A stretch of 44,397 nt of DNA from an uncultured Clostridia bacterium (GTDB lineage Bacteria > Bacillota > Clostridia > Christensenellales > Aristaeellaceae), in contig CAKTUS010000013.1 in the NCBI GenBank assembly GCA_934621485.1, positions 1-44,397 on the forward strand. Direction: 5' to 3'. Position numbers and translations under genes: made by a program. The notes under the pieces were generated by a model. It was given only the letters and a program-made list of their open reading frames with translations, had not been told where the DNA came from and searched no databases. Shown here one piece after another: positions 11,301 to 18,307 of this stretch; positions within the stretch are counted from its first letter, which is position 1; each line of letters starts with the position of its first letter.

Positions 11301-13145
11301 CCAAACGGTTGGCAGCTATGCCGCCTGCAATCTGATGAAAACGGCGTTACCGCCGCCCATCCGTCTTTAGCGGGCGTTGCCGCTCTGCTAGGGGCCGATC
11401 CGCCGCCCGATGACTGCGCCGTTATGAGCGCAGGCAGCTTTCAAGGGCTATGGAATATTGCGCCCCAGGTGCTGGCCATTGCAACGCCCTTTCGGGAAAA
11501 CAGCGGCAACACTGCCTTGCTGCGTTATGAGCTTTCGCTAAAGCCGGGGGAAAGTCGCACGCTTGTGACCTGCATCGCGCATGCAGCTTCACAGGAGCGC
11601 TTGCAGGAAGAGCTCGCCCTGCTTCGTCAGCAGGGCGGCAGCCAGCGGCTGCATCATGTGCGCCAGAAATGGGAGCAGCGTTTGGGCGGGCTGGTCTATG
11701 ACCTGCCGGACCGTGCCATGGCCGTGATGCTCAGTCGCTGGCTTCCGTATCAGGTGCATGCAGCCCGCTTGTGGATGCGCGCAGGATTTTATCAGGTTGG
11801 CGGCGCGTATGGCTTTCGCGACCAGTTGCAGGATATGCTTTCTCTGCTGCATACCCATCCGGAAGAGGTGCGCAGGCATTTGCTGCTTTGCGCCGCGCAT
11901 CAGTTTGAGGAAGGGGATGTGCAGCACTGGTGGCACCCGCCTCAATGGGGCGTTAGAACCCGTGTCAGCGACGACAGGCTGTTTCTGCCATACGTAACGG
12001 CGCTTTATGTTCAAGGGACCGGCGACAAAAGCGTTTTGGAAGAGCAGGTTCCTTATCTGCACGATCAACCGTTGGAACCCGCTGAAACGGATCGTTACGC
12101 TTCTCCTGCCAACTCGCCGGTGGAAGAAAGCCTGCTTTTACACTGCATAAAGGTCATAAACAGCATTGAGCTTGGGGCGCACGGTCTGCCCCTGATGGGC
12201 GGTGGCGACTGGAACGACGGCATGAACCTTGTTGGAGGGCAAAACGGTGAAAGCGTTTGGCTGGGTATGTTTTTGTGTGAAGTTCTCCGACTGCTTGCTC
12301 CCATGTGCGGTTCAGAGCAGCAAGAACGTCTCTTGCAGCTAAGAGAGCGGCTGACGCTGTCGCTGGAGCGTTTTGCCTGGGACGGCGCCTGGTATCTGCG
12401 AGGCTGGTATCACGACGGCGAGCCCCTGGGCAGCGCCAGATGCCAGGAATGTCGTATCGACCTGCTGCCGCAGTGCTGGGGCGTGCTTTGCGGCGTTTCC
12501 CGAGACCGCTGCGCCATTGCCATGGAAAATGTATGGAGCATGCTGTATGAGCGGGATACCGGCGTACTCAAGCTGTTTACTCCGCCCTTTCACGGCGTGG
12601 AAGCTCCCGGCTATGTTGCGGGCTATCTGCCAGGCGTTCGGGAAAACGGCGGACAGTATACGCATGCCGCCTGCTGGGCGATAGCGGCCCTGCATCAGCA
12701 GGGAGAAGACAGGCGGGCCTGGCAGCTGGCTATGTCGCTGCTTCCCACTCGCCACGCCGCCACAAGGCAGTTGGCCGCCCGGTATCGAGTGGAACCCTAT
12801 GTAATGGCAGCGGATATCTATGCCAATCCTCAGCAGCGAGGCCGCGGCGGATGGACCTGGTATACCGGCAGCGCCGCCTGGTATCAATACGCTGTGTTAA
12901 CCAATCTGCTGGGCTTTCAAAAGCAGGGAAACCAGCTTCGGTTTCGTCCGGTACTGCCGCCGGAATGGAGCAGCGTACGCCTGACCTACCGCTTCGGCAG
13001 CGCCACCTATCACCTGCATGCCAGCCGCGATTGTTTATCGGCAACCGCAGACGGCGAAGCCCTGAAGGATGGTTGTTTGACGCTAAAGGACGATGGACGC
13101 ATCCACGAGGCCGTCTTTCCGCTGCATTTTGGAAGCGGGCGCTAG
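5343..13145 (+). CDS. Cyclic beta-1,2-glucan synthase (GT84 / GH94 type)
   Basis: A 2600-residue, multi-domain membrane enzyme of the NdvB/ChvB family, which builds beta-1,2-glucan from UDP-glucose, cyclises it and trims chain length. ATG 5343 follows GGAGGG; an in-frame ATG at 5286 has no ribosome binding site. Hydrophobic segments lie near residues 382-432, 777-810 and 873-920. The glycosyltransferase domain (about 446-740) includes ITLDSDTLLPPGS near 586. A glycoside-hydrolase-like domain thought to cyclise the glucan spans about 936-1320. Two GH94-type beta-sandwich regions and an (alpha/alpha)6 phosphorylase domain follow, with 'GGAYGFRDQLQDML' near 2153 and the catalytic-acid motif GGDWNDGM near 2287. 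Length and domain order match Gram-negative synthases. It is monocistronic, with a terminator immediately after the stop. Confidence 0.9.
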   Translation: MYWILTAVGIGLLGLAALSVRKAPEPFMRRSSGVSDEPFSAIAPRYKTSAKRRIRRSRGMQRQFTHAVAYLNRFDADELSPCARWLSENGRFLQEEIETVVRFSFPLLPAAPRESLPRIQAFAQALVSHARAALTQDGLLSAVHTCQSNEPFTVAELSQLFMTLRLTLCQLTVQLAQESAGEQRAHEKARSVVRRLTKGRVAQARRLLERRQQDNAFWEQLMRLRNAADSEEGLACLDPFFLEKGIDGERIASEEHKKQAEDALWVANAIQSLRRISRMPWARMEEEMSVVHETLSKDAVYLAMDEESRAYYRSETARLAQWLHLPEKAVCDGALHLGEKAQPETPAAHVGYYLLDDGQSALLQQLQKRSIGKRLRLFLQSRACGLFRAASWLCFAVLLLLGAVDGLFPLLWIPFAAVVTFSLQQFGILLLQRRIRPRMKPRIQLECLDEANRTLVVCPTMLLSPRHALTMVKHLSVLYQANRDEQLHFMLLGDFQDSLSGTLAGDQEIVDAAAAAIQALAADTGHPFFYLQRERVYSAADHLYSSRERKRGSLETLLCLLQGKPYQDAFAYASVPPETFTGRYRYVITLDSDTLLPPGSALRMVGTMLHPLQKRQIIDGRPHGVSVLQPKMETAAHTVTTPLSLLLGGQGGTDPYNRLTADFDQDVCNQGTFMGKGILDPASFLEATQNAVIPGSVLSHDLLEGELAGCAICSDITLYDGHPQKLTGFLMRLHRWTRGDWQLLPYVLPLFPKACRPPENPLGSVSKFKIWRNLLRSLIALFRVLLLAYGAAAGRSWLWACALLLPELPYLRWSISSWKSLLCRVAMLPCEAGMQTDAIVRTLARLFVTRRNLMQWTTANQLAQTDGRPSMRFFYLSMGLGGVMASLSFWPGACMACTIVTAALWIGFPFALPFLEQEYAPLQKPTGYMREVLKRLAKNTLLFYETAITDEDNGLPPDNVQLDPNKGISHRTSPTNIGLYLCALIAAEKLRLLSPEETARRIAQTIDTLEKMQKWNGHLYNWYDTRTLEVLQPPFVSSVDSGNLAVSLLCCAQGVRVLMNQLSGAYRDLPTRLDALAEGMAFGPLYDSEADLFFIGFHPETGSATAEHYDQLASESRLLSFVAIALGQVPLRHWYRLGRQYTRLWGGGCAMLSYSGTMFEYMMPLLFLPLVKGTLLSDACRNAFQAQRRVRHGKVFGVSESGYYAFDPELYYQYKAFGIPALAISGNAQDNVIAPYASFLSMAVGLKASFHNLLRLQNLGLEGALGMFEAADFCPSRTEGRAMRIVRSHMAHHQGMTLCAICNVLENNALARLFSELPRAQAYRLLLEEKPPRQVHVVRHPLKHAAQSKAAPPFCAVRKAAPLRFPVDAHLLSGGGTSLLIDAQGGGSLSRNGVMWTRFFESCRLPSGIRFYLRDSQSGSYWMVTDPALFQETRFETAQAVFVHQRYDVACEMRIWVNPLDGAVIHFITLQNHTSMERMMEVCSYLEPALTTQREDAAHPCFQNLLIQTERLQRFGIAAHRRSRENGSPQTKLWHLLATDANLTLFRMQSDRTAFLGRGRTVYAPRALHFPISATADALGDMVEPCLNLRGQFVLPPGGRLRFAFVTQLAGAQETPEVFCARYARLDGALSTYETALTKGAVTARFLGLAPKMQNLASRLVGVLAYAEQPMSFWHAQTNVLPLSALWRFGISGDVPMLAGVCQTEKQLDMAAQLLKAHAFFRAGGFQSDLVLVLPPEIPLRDELYEQVQALLRGCPRPDGVFVPESLSDEEFHLLLASARAVFGLTDAPLEEQLEGMTTAAQARAVYQTPSSARWNPALPPAKPLWEENGYGGFTQEEGNYQIQLEAGRHTPAPWCMPLCSQTFGTLASESGLAFTYAGNSSLGRLTRWPADSVYPLGDENFFLQDFQNRLLWSLTKLPLGHGMPVRITYAPGMAVYEASGYGVYTHLQCFTDHELGIRILRLKNEGQEERHLVFQHTCTFQLDLNPNGWQLCRLQSDENGVTAAHPSLAGVAALLGADPPPDDCAVMSAGSFQGLWNIAPQVLAIATPFRENSGNTALLRYELSLKPGESRTLVTCIAHAASQERLQEELALLRQQGGSQRLHHVRQKWEQRLGGLVYDLPDRAMAVMLSRWLPYQVHAARLWMRAGFYQVGGAYGFRDQLQDMLSLLHTHPEEVRRHLLLCAAHQFEEGDVQHWWHPPQWGVRTRVSDDRLFLPYVTALYVQGTGDKSVLEEQVPYLHDQPLEPAETDRYASPANSPVEESLLLHCIKVINSIELGAHGLPLMGGGDWNDGMNLVGGQNGESVWLGMFLCEVLRLLAPMCGSEQQERLLQLRERLTLSLERFAWDGAWYLRGWYHDGEPLGSARCQECRIDLLPQCWGVLCGVSRDRCAIAMENVWSMLYERDTGVLKLFTPPFHGVEAPGYVAGYLPGVRENGGQYTHAACWAIAALHQQGEDRRAWQLAMSLLPTRHAATRQLAARYRVEPYVMAADIYANPQQRGRGGWTWYTGSAAWYQYAVLTNLLGFQKQGNQLRFRPVLPPEWSSVRLTYRFGSATYHLHASRDCLSATADGEALKDGCLTLKDDGRIHEAVFPLHFGSGR

Positions 13146-13146
13146 C

Positions 13147-13196
13147 AAAAACCCGTTCGCCATCGCGCATTTCTGCGGCAGGCGAACGGGTTTTTT
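13147..13196. terminator. Bidirectional terminator
   Basis: A ten-base or longer perfect stem (CCCGTTCGCC at 13152-13161 with 13181-13190) is flanked by A residues on the left and six T residues on the right. It can end the glucan synthase on plus and the 13217-15868 genes on minus. Confidence 0.9.
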
Positions 13197-13216
13197 GAGT
13201 ACGTCAAAGCAAAGAA

Positions 13217-13468
13217 TCAGCCATCCAGTCCTTCCGCCTGACGTTCCATATTTTCCACCACAATGTCGTGAATCTCGCCCAAAGAGGCGCAGTATTCCAG
13301 CACCTGCCATGGCTCGTTGGTGTGATAGTGAATTTTAATCAGCTCATCGTCACCCACGGCCAACAGGCAATCGCCCTTGATGTTGTTGGTAATGTAATCG
13401 TTGATGTCATCCTCTGAAAGGCCCGTTCCCTCAATTAGCAATTGGGTATCAAATTTGTACTCCAGCAT
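13217..13468 (-). CDS. Stand-alone FakA/YloV C-terminal domain protein
   Basis: An 83-residue protein with AAAGGAGG seven bases before its ATG. The whole length matches the end of the fatty-acid-kinase FakA/YloV family. It has the 'GDCLLAVGDDELIKIHYHT' core (full proteins read GDSLLV..D..VKVHVHT) and ends in 'GEIHDIVVENMERQ'. The N-terminal DAK2/DhaL-like ATP-binding kinase domain is absent and there is no room for it upstream. In FakA the C-terminal region is thought to contact the fatty-acid-binding partner FakB/DegV. A free-standing copy could therefore be an accessory or competitor protein (inference). It follows the 13493-15868 gene by 24 bases, probably in one operon. Confidence 0.8.
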   Translation of the reverse strand: MLEYKFDTQLLIEGTGLSEDDINDYITNNIKGDCLLAVGDDELIKIHYHTNEPWQVLEYCASLGEIHDIVVENMERQAEGLDG

Positions 13469-13492
13469 ACATATCCTCCTTTGAAGCGTAAA

Positions 13493-15868
13493 TTAGCGAA
13501 TTCCCAGCAGTTCCAAAGCGTGGGGCAACCCGGAAAGAACGCCCGTCATTTGCGGAATCAGTTGACGGTTGCACAAAAGCACGGGAGCTATCCAGTGACA
13601 CACGGCCATATCCGCCGCCGCCAGAAAGCCGCCTCGCACTTTGCGGGACGCCACCTCAATGAAGCGGCGCATGCACACAAACATCACATCCGGCAGGGAA
13701 AGACCGCACTGAGCGGCCGTTTGCTTTAAGGCGCTGAACCAGTTGTCCGCCTCCTGCAGCATGGGATGTAAATCCGCGCGAATGGCAATGAAGGTGGACA
13801 GCGCCGCAGGCGCTACCGGCTCCCATTTTGCAATGCGGCCAAAGGCGCGCTTGGTCATGGCCGGTACGGGAATGACAGGATAAGGCAACAGGCTTTCCGC
13901 TTCAGGCGTCATATTGCCAGCAGCCAAAAACAGGGTTTTGTGCCCGAAAACCGAGATGGTTTCCGTGCCAACCGGCTGTACGGTAACGGTAGGCGTCCGA
14001 TTTTCCGTTTCCGGCAGCAAGCTGACCATTTCCACATATGCGCCGGGGCGAAGGGTAGCCGAAACGCTTTGCAGCCCGAAACTTTCCAGCAGTACAGCGG
14101 CAAACAGCTGCGCATCCGCCAAGGTGCGCGCCTGCAGGCACAAGCCGTCGAACAACGAAAAGCTGATAAGCAGGCACATGGCATCGTCCTCATTGATGCT
14201 AAAGCCGCTTTCATTCATATGCACGCGCAGCTTTTCCGCCAGTTCCTGTTGGGAATAACGGGTTCCCAGCACCGGGGAAAGCAGCAAGCGGTTGTCGCCC
14301 GCGCCGGTCATGCAGGTCATATGCTCCGCCATGAAGGCGGTCACCTGACTGGCGTTTCCGCTGCTAAGCACCTGCGTTGTTTCCTGAAGCGAATTGCAGG
14401 TTTTCTTCAATCTGAGGATTTCCGCCTGCAGGCGTTCCACCTCGTCGCGCCGCCGCTGGTTCAGGCTTGCCAAGGCTTCATCACGGAATTTTTTTTCGTT
14501 TTCCTTGGCGTTTTCCAGCTGCATCAGCAAACTTAACCGATCAGCTTCAATTTCCACAAGCTGTTCCTGCGCCGCAGCCAGGGTTTGCATATTAGCGCCG
14601 TTTCGGCGCAATGCGTTAGTCATATCGGCGGTGAACACAGGGTTTTGCAGCAGCGCCTGCAAGGCCTGGTCCCGAATTTCCGGGTTTTGCCAGATATAAT
14701 CCAAACATTCCTGCAAGTTTTCAATGGGGTTTTCCACCAGGCCATACGTGCTGCTGCCCAGTTCTTCGCCCATTACCTCGTCGCGCTGACGGCGCATCTG
14801 CTTTTCCACCACGTGATGCACATTCTCCGGTTTGGAGCAGCTTTTCACCATTTTGGTATTCGTCGGCACCAGGGGCGTACCGGAAAAATGAGCGATGGCC
14901 TCCACTGGTTCGTCCTCCGGCGCAGGCACATCGTTGGTCAGCCGGTTGGCGCCCTCGCTCAAGGGCTGCGCCAGCTGTGAAATCTGCTGTTCAAAAGGAA
15001 GCTCGGCGTCAAGAATTTCTAGTCGGGTACCGATGGGCAGCGCTGCGTCAGCATCAGCATCAGGCTTTCCCTGAATCTGAGGCGCTTCTCTTTCTTCTAC
15101 AGGCGCCTGCTGCTCTTCCGGCTTCGGCGCGGCTGCTTCGCGCTGCTTTTCCATGCGGCGTGGACGAGCAGGCTGCTCTTTTTCCTGCACCTGGGTTTCT
15201 TCTGGGATTTCCTTTGCTTCAGCCGTTTTCGGGGCGGCGCTTTCTTGTCCGGCCCGTTCCCGCCGGCGCAGACTGTTGCGGCGCTGCCGCCAATTCAGCA
15301 GCGCTTCAGGGTTCCAATAAATCAAGTGTTTCCCAACGATACTGGAATCAATGGCGTGCAGAAGAAAATGGTCGTTTCCAAAGGGCTTTAGGCCATCAAG
15401 GCTGACGTTCTGAGCTTCTTCCTTTGCCACAGGACCATACAGCATTTTGTCTTTGCCAATCAGCACACGAGCAGTTAAAGCGCCGGAAGCGTCCGTGCCG
15501 GGTTCCACTACTTCCAGGCAGCCGTCTTCTGCAAACTCGCAAATGACGTCGGAATAGATGGCAAACTGATTCTTTTCCTCTTGGTCCGGCGCATAATTGC
15601 GGTTTTGCCGCACCTTCATCAGTTCCTTGCCTTCGCTGAGCAGCTGCACCGCACACAGCCCGCCAATTTCACGCATCCTTTCCTTAAAAGTGCTCTGCTC
15701 CCGCTTGTCCGGCACAATACGCAAGCTGCCTTCATCGGGAAACTCTTCCGCGGTGCCCTGAAAAACCACTCCTTCTCGAGTGCACAGAGGGACCACGCGA
15801 AAAATGACACGCCGCCTGTTATCTTCCTCCACATAGGCCAGCGTTACTGTTCCGTTGATTTCCTTCAT
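13493..15868 (-). CDS. Large coiled-coil protein of unknown function
   Basis: A 791-residue cytoplasmic-looking protein with an AAGGGGAA site before its ATG. About residues 1-200 form a compact N-terminal domain opening with a VTLAYVEEDNRRRVIFRVVP segment. About 200-290 is a low-complexity Glu/Pro/Gln/Arg linker. About 440-515 is predicted coiled coil (repeated ERLQAEILRLKK-type heptads). The last 280 residues form a globular domain with no motif I recognise. There is no signal peptide and no membrane segment except short hydrophobic stretches near the end. The architecture suggests a scaffold or regulatory protein. It is paired with the FakA-tail protein just downstream. Confidence 0.65.
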   Translation of the reverse strand: MKEINGTVTLAYVEEDNRRRVIFRVVPLCTREGVVFQGTAEEFPDEGSLRIVPDKREQSTFKERMREIGGLCAVQLLSEGKELMKVRQNRNYAPDQEEKNQFAIYSDVICEFAEDGCLEVVEPGTDASGALTARVLIGKDKMLYGPVAKEEAQNVSLDGLKPFGNDHFLLHAIDSSIVGKHLIYWNPEALLNWRQRRNSLRRRERAGQESAAPKTAEAKEIPEETQVQEKEQPARPRRMEKQREAAAPKPEEQQAPVEEREAPQIQGKPDADADAALPIGTRLEILDAELPFEQQISQLAQPLSEGANRLTNDVPAPEDEPVEAIAHFSGTPLVPTNTKMVKSCSKPENVHHVVEKQMRRQRDEVMGEELGSSTYGLVENPIENLQECLDYIWQNPEIRDQALQALLQNPVFTADMTNALRRNGANMQTLAAAQEQLVEIEADRLSLLMQLENAKENEKKFRDEALASLNQRRRDEVERLQAEILRLKKTCNSLQETTQVLSSGNASQVTAFMAEHMTCMTGAGDNRLLLSPVLGTRYSQQELAEKLRVHMNESGFSINEDDAMCLLISFSLFDGLCLQARTLADAQLFAAVLLESFGLQSVSATLRPGAYVEMVSLLPETENRTPTVTVQPVGTETISVFGHKTLFLAAGNMTPEAESLLPYPVIPVPAMTKRAFGRIAKWEPVAPAALSTFIAIRADLHPMLQEADNWFSALKQTAAQCGLSLPDVMFVCMRRFIEVASRKVRGGFLAAADMAVCHWIAPVLLCNRQLIPQMTGVLSGLPHALELLGIR

Positions 15869-16061
15869 ACCAAAACGTTCCCCTTGTCATGTGATCGTGT
15901 GATGTGTCCAACTTATGAGGCAAATATGAATGAAAGATGAACACAGGTACAGTTTAATCGCGAAAAGCTTTTTCGTCAATAGTTTCCCCAATTTTACTGA
16001 AAAGATCTCTGCTTTTTCCTATAAACAAACCGATAAGGGTGTAACAGTTTTTTCAAAATGA

Positions 16062-16090
16062 TTGACAGCTTAACATTTTTGTAATATATT
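16062..16090 (+). promoter_or_regulatory. Sigma-A promoter for the peptidoglycan-binding protein
   Basis: TTGACA (16062-16067) and TATATT (16085-16090) are separated by exactly 17 bases, 64 bases before the TTG start at 16154. The remaining divergent gap from 15869 is AT-rich and shows no clear minus-strand promoter. Confidence 0.85.
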
Positions 16091-16153
16091 ATGTTCGTGC
16101 CTTGCAGAAACACATTTTTCTTTCGCGATTCATTCCAAAGGAGGCAAACTGGT

Positions 16154-17458
16154 TTGAAACACACAGTTGTTTTTTTCCCATATGGCAAGCGAATTCTTTG
16201 TCTGGTGATAGCCCTGCTGGTTTTGTTAAGCTCCCTACCGGCCGCTCTGGCTGACTCCAAAACAGCCGGCTACACAACGGCCAAGGTGGTGCTGCGCAAG
16301 GAAGCAAACAAAGAGTCCAAAGCCCTGCAAACCCTGCCGCAAGGCGAAGAAGTCACCATCGTTTCCAAAAGCGGCGATTGGTACAAGGTATCCTACGGCC
16401 GTTTCAGCGGCTATCTGATGAAGAAGTACGTAAGCACCAGCGCAAGCAGTTCTTCTTCCAGCAGCGTATCCGCTTCCACCAGTCAGAAAATCAAAGCGCT
16501 TGGAACGGCTCCCGGCATCATGCGTGTGGGCGATGAAAACAACGATGTGAAAAAGCTACAGCAGGCATTGGATATTTTAGGTTATTACAAAGGAAAAATC
16601 GACGGGAAATATGGCCAAGGCACTACAGAAGCCGTAACGGACTATCAAAAGGCGCACAACCTGACAGCCGATGGTTCGGCCGGCGAATTAACCGTAAAGA
16701 GCATTTTTGGCAGCTGCAACAGCCGAAGCCTTACCACCCAGCCCGCCCCAGGCTCATCTTCCAACAACAGCACTTCCAAATACAAGACGGTCAGCAGTAT
16801 TTCGGAAATCGGTTCCGCACCTAAAAAAACTCAGTTGGGCGACAGCGGAAGCGACGTAGTAAAGCTTCAGCAGGCATTGGAATGTTTGGGCTATTACACC
16901 GGCGCAATTGACGGCATCTTTGGCGAAAGCACAGCCGCCGCTGTGAAGAAACTACAAAAGAAACGCAGCATGAAGCAGGACGGCATTGCCGGCTCCGCTA
17001 CCATTCGGGTACTGTTTGGCTCTAATGCTTCCGATGATTCCTCCAGCAGTGCCAAAACGGAAACGCTAGACTGGTACGCTGATAATGTGACCCATGTCAT
17101 TCCCAAAAACGCCCATGTGGTTATCAAGGATGTAAAGACCGGCAAAACCTTCAACGCCGTTCGCTGGTCCGGCGCAGCCCACATGGATACCGAGCCTGCC
17201 AGTTCTGAAGATACCGCCATTTTGAAAAGCATTTACGGCGGTAGCTTCAGCTGGAAGCGCCGTCCCATTCTGGTAAAGTATAACGGACATGTGTACGCTG
17301 CCTCCATGAACGGCATGCCTCATGGCACCACCACCATTTCCAACGGGTTTGACGGCCATTTCTGCATCCACTTTAAGAACAGTAAGACCCACGGCTCTGA
17401 TAAGGTGGATTCCGAGCACCAGAACTGCGTAAATCAGGCCAGCAAAGCCACCTGGTAA
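16154..17458 (+). CDS. Exported SH3 and double peptidoglycan-binding protein
   Basis: A 434-residue protein with a TTG start at 16154, nine bases after AAAGGAGG. An upstream ATG at 16091 lies on the promoter and is rejected. The signal peptide has a long Leu/Val core ending LPAALADS. Next come an SH3_3 domain (about residues 38-90, 'KVVLRKEANKESKAL'), a Ser-rich linker and two PG_binding_1 repeats (about 120-180 and 225-290, each with GYY.G.IDG). A C-terminal domain of about 130 residues contains an HFCIHFKNSKTHGS stretch with clustered His and Cys. That domain recurs in clostridial wall proteins, to my recollection, but I cannot name it. It may be a wall hydrolase or transpeptidase; the YkuD SHGC signature is not present. 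Confidence 0.8.
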   Translation: MKHTVVFFPYGKRILCLVIALLVLLSSLPAALADSKTAGYTTAKVVLRKEANKESKALQTLPQGEEVTIVSKSGDWYKVSYGRFSGYLMKKYVSTSASSSSSSSVSASTSQKIKALGTAPGIMRVGDENNDVKKLQQALDILGYYKGKIDGKYGQGTTEAVTDYQKAHNLTADGSAGELTVKSIFGSCNSRSLTTQPAPGSSSNNSTSKYKTVSSISEIGSAPKKTQLGDSGSDVVKLQQALECLGYYTGAIDGIFGESTAAAVKKLQKKRSMKQDGIAGSATIRVLFGSNASDDSSSSAKTETLDWYADNVTHVIPKNAHVVIKDVKTGKTFNAVRWSGAAHMDTEPASSEDTAILKSIYGGSFSWKRRPILVKYNGHVYAASMNGMPHGTTTISNGFDGHFCIHFKNSKTHGSDKVDSEHQNCVNQASKATW

Positions 17459-17463
17459 CCACC

Positions 17464-17496
17464 AAAGTCCGGTTGACGCAAACACTGTCAGCCGGG
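17464..17496 (+). repeat. 33-base hairpin repeat, copy 1
   Basis: This copy matches 17690-17722 at all but two positions. It folds as CCGGTTGAC / GTCAGCCGG with a nine-base loop and one G-U pair that exists only on the plus strand. It begins six bases after the stop of the peptidoglycan-binding protein gene. A third, unrelated hairpin (arms 17502-17509 and 17520-17527) follows closely. Confidence 0.8.
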
Positions 17497-17687
17497 ACCA
17501 GGCCGTCAGAAACGATCGCCTGACGGCGGTTCTGACGAGGCGCGCTTTGACTATTCGCCTGCGACTGGCCGGGCTGCGAAAGCCTTGCTGCCCAAGGTTG
17601 CCAACCGCCAGCGTACACGCCGCCGGGTTCGGAATAAAAACCGGAGAGCTGCATTTCTCCGATCCCCCATGGGTTCTTGGAAAGACT

Positions 17688-17737
17688 GCAAAGTCCGGCT
17701 GACGCAAACGCTGTCAGCCGGGCTTTGCATTTTGGGT
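17688..17737 (+). terminator. Terminator, including hairpin repeat copy 2
   Basis: The stem GCAAAG-T-CCGGCTGAC (17688-17703) pairs with GTCAGCCGG-G-CTTTGC (17713-17728) through one T-G wobble. A T-rich tail follows on the plus strand. The wobble becomes an A-C mismatch on the minus strand, so the structure is built for plus-strand RNA. It lies 230 bases after the 16154-17458 gene and 14 bases from the convergent end of the BMC operon. Confidence 0.75.
17690..17722 (+). repeat. 33-base hairpin repeat, copy 2
   Basis: Second copy of the repeat at 17464-17496, with two substitutions (T to C in the stem, A to G next to the loop). In this copy the inner stem is fully Watson-Crick and is extended by the GCAAAG/CTTTGC clamp. 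Confidence 0.8.
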
Positions 17738-17741
17738 TTTC

Positions 17742-18005
17742 TTACAAGGTTTCCGGGTCAATGATTCCAGCAATGGTTAAATCGCTTGGAGGAGGATCTT
17801 TCAAATCCAGCATTAGCGCCGCTTCTTTGCGGCCGATCATGTACACCGTATCGCCGATACCGGCTTGCCGGGTACCATCGCAGGCAATGATCAGTCCTTT
17901 GGGCTGGCCGTTGACGATTTGGCGCACAATCAGCAACTTAACGCCTGCCAGGGTAGGCGTTTTCACCGTACACACCACGGAGCCTACCACAATGCCGATG
18001 TTCAA
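17742..18005 (-). CDS. BMC-P vertex protein 4 (EutN/CcmL family)
   Basis: An 87-residue single-domain EutN/CcmL protein; these form pentamers that cap the vertices of the BMC shell. It has the N-terminal 'IGIVVGSVVCTVKTPTLAGVKL' strand pair and the 'DTRQAGIGDTVYMI'-like core (here GTRQAGIGD) typical of the family, and ends with AGIIDPETL. It is the last gene of the operon, 11 bases after the preceding BMC-P. It is shorter and more divergent than the other three copies. Its middle has an acidic LDLKDPPPSD loop in place of the SSSRQT/SSARQS segment seen in copies 1 and 2. Confidence 0.9.
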   Translation of the reverse strand: MNIGIVVGSVVCTVKTPTLAGVKLLIVRQIVNGQPKGLIIACDGTRQAGIGDTVYMIGRKEAALMLDLKDPPPSDLTIAGIIDPETL

Positions 18006-18016
18006 GTGCGCACCCC

Positions 18017-18307
18017 CTAGTTACATTTTACGGTTTTCCCCTGCCAGGTATAGGAGTCGATGACGCCGCAAACCGTTACGCTGGCAATCAAGGTTTTATC
18101 CTCCATAATCATTTGGGCCGCGCCGCCGTCGTTGTTGGTCAGCACAATATCGCCAATGCCCGCATCGGCTGCATCCAGCGCCACCAGTTCCTCGCCCGTC
18201 AGTTCTCCATCCAAGGTCAGGTTGCGCACTTTCAGCATTTTGCAGCCTTGGTATTTTTCATATTTGATGGTAGAAACCACCGTTCCTGTTACTTTTGCAA
18301 TTTTCAT
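18017..18307 (-). CDS. BMC-P vertex protein 3 (EutN/CcmL family)
   Basis: A 96-residue pentameric vertex protein with N-terminal 'AKVTGTVVSTIKYEKYQGCKML', central DAADAGIGDIVLTNNDGGAA and C-terminal 'TVCGVIDSYTWQGKTV'. Its ATG overlaps the stop of the upstream BMC-P by four bases (ATGA), indicating translational coupling. One of four different BMC-P proteins in a row; they differ too much to be recent duplicates. Confidence 0.92.
   Translation of the reverse strand: MKIAKVTGTVVSTIKYEKYQGCKMLKVRNLTLDGELTGEELVALDAADAGIGDIVLTNNDGGAAQMIMEDKTLIASVTVCGVIDSYTWQGKTVKCN

Noticed and set aside
17464..17728. Hairpin repeats as an integron attC or CRISPR array
   Set aside because: There are only two copies at a long, non-unit spacing with no integrase or cas gene; terminator-like structure fits better.
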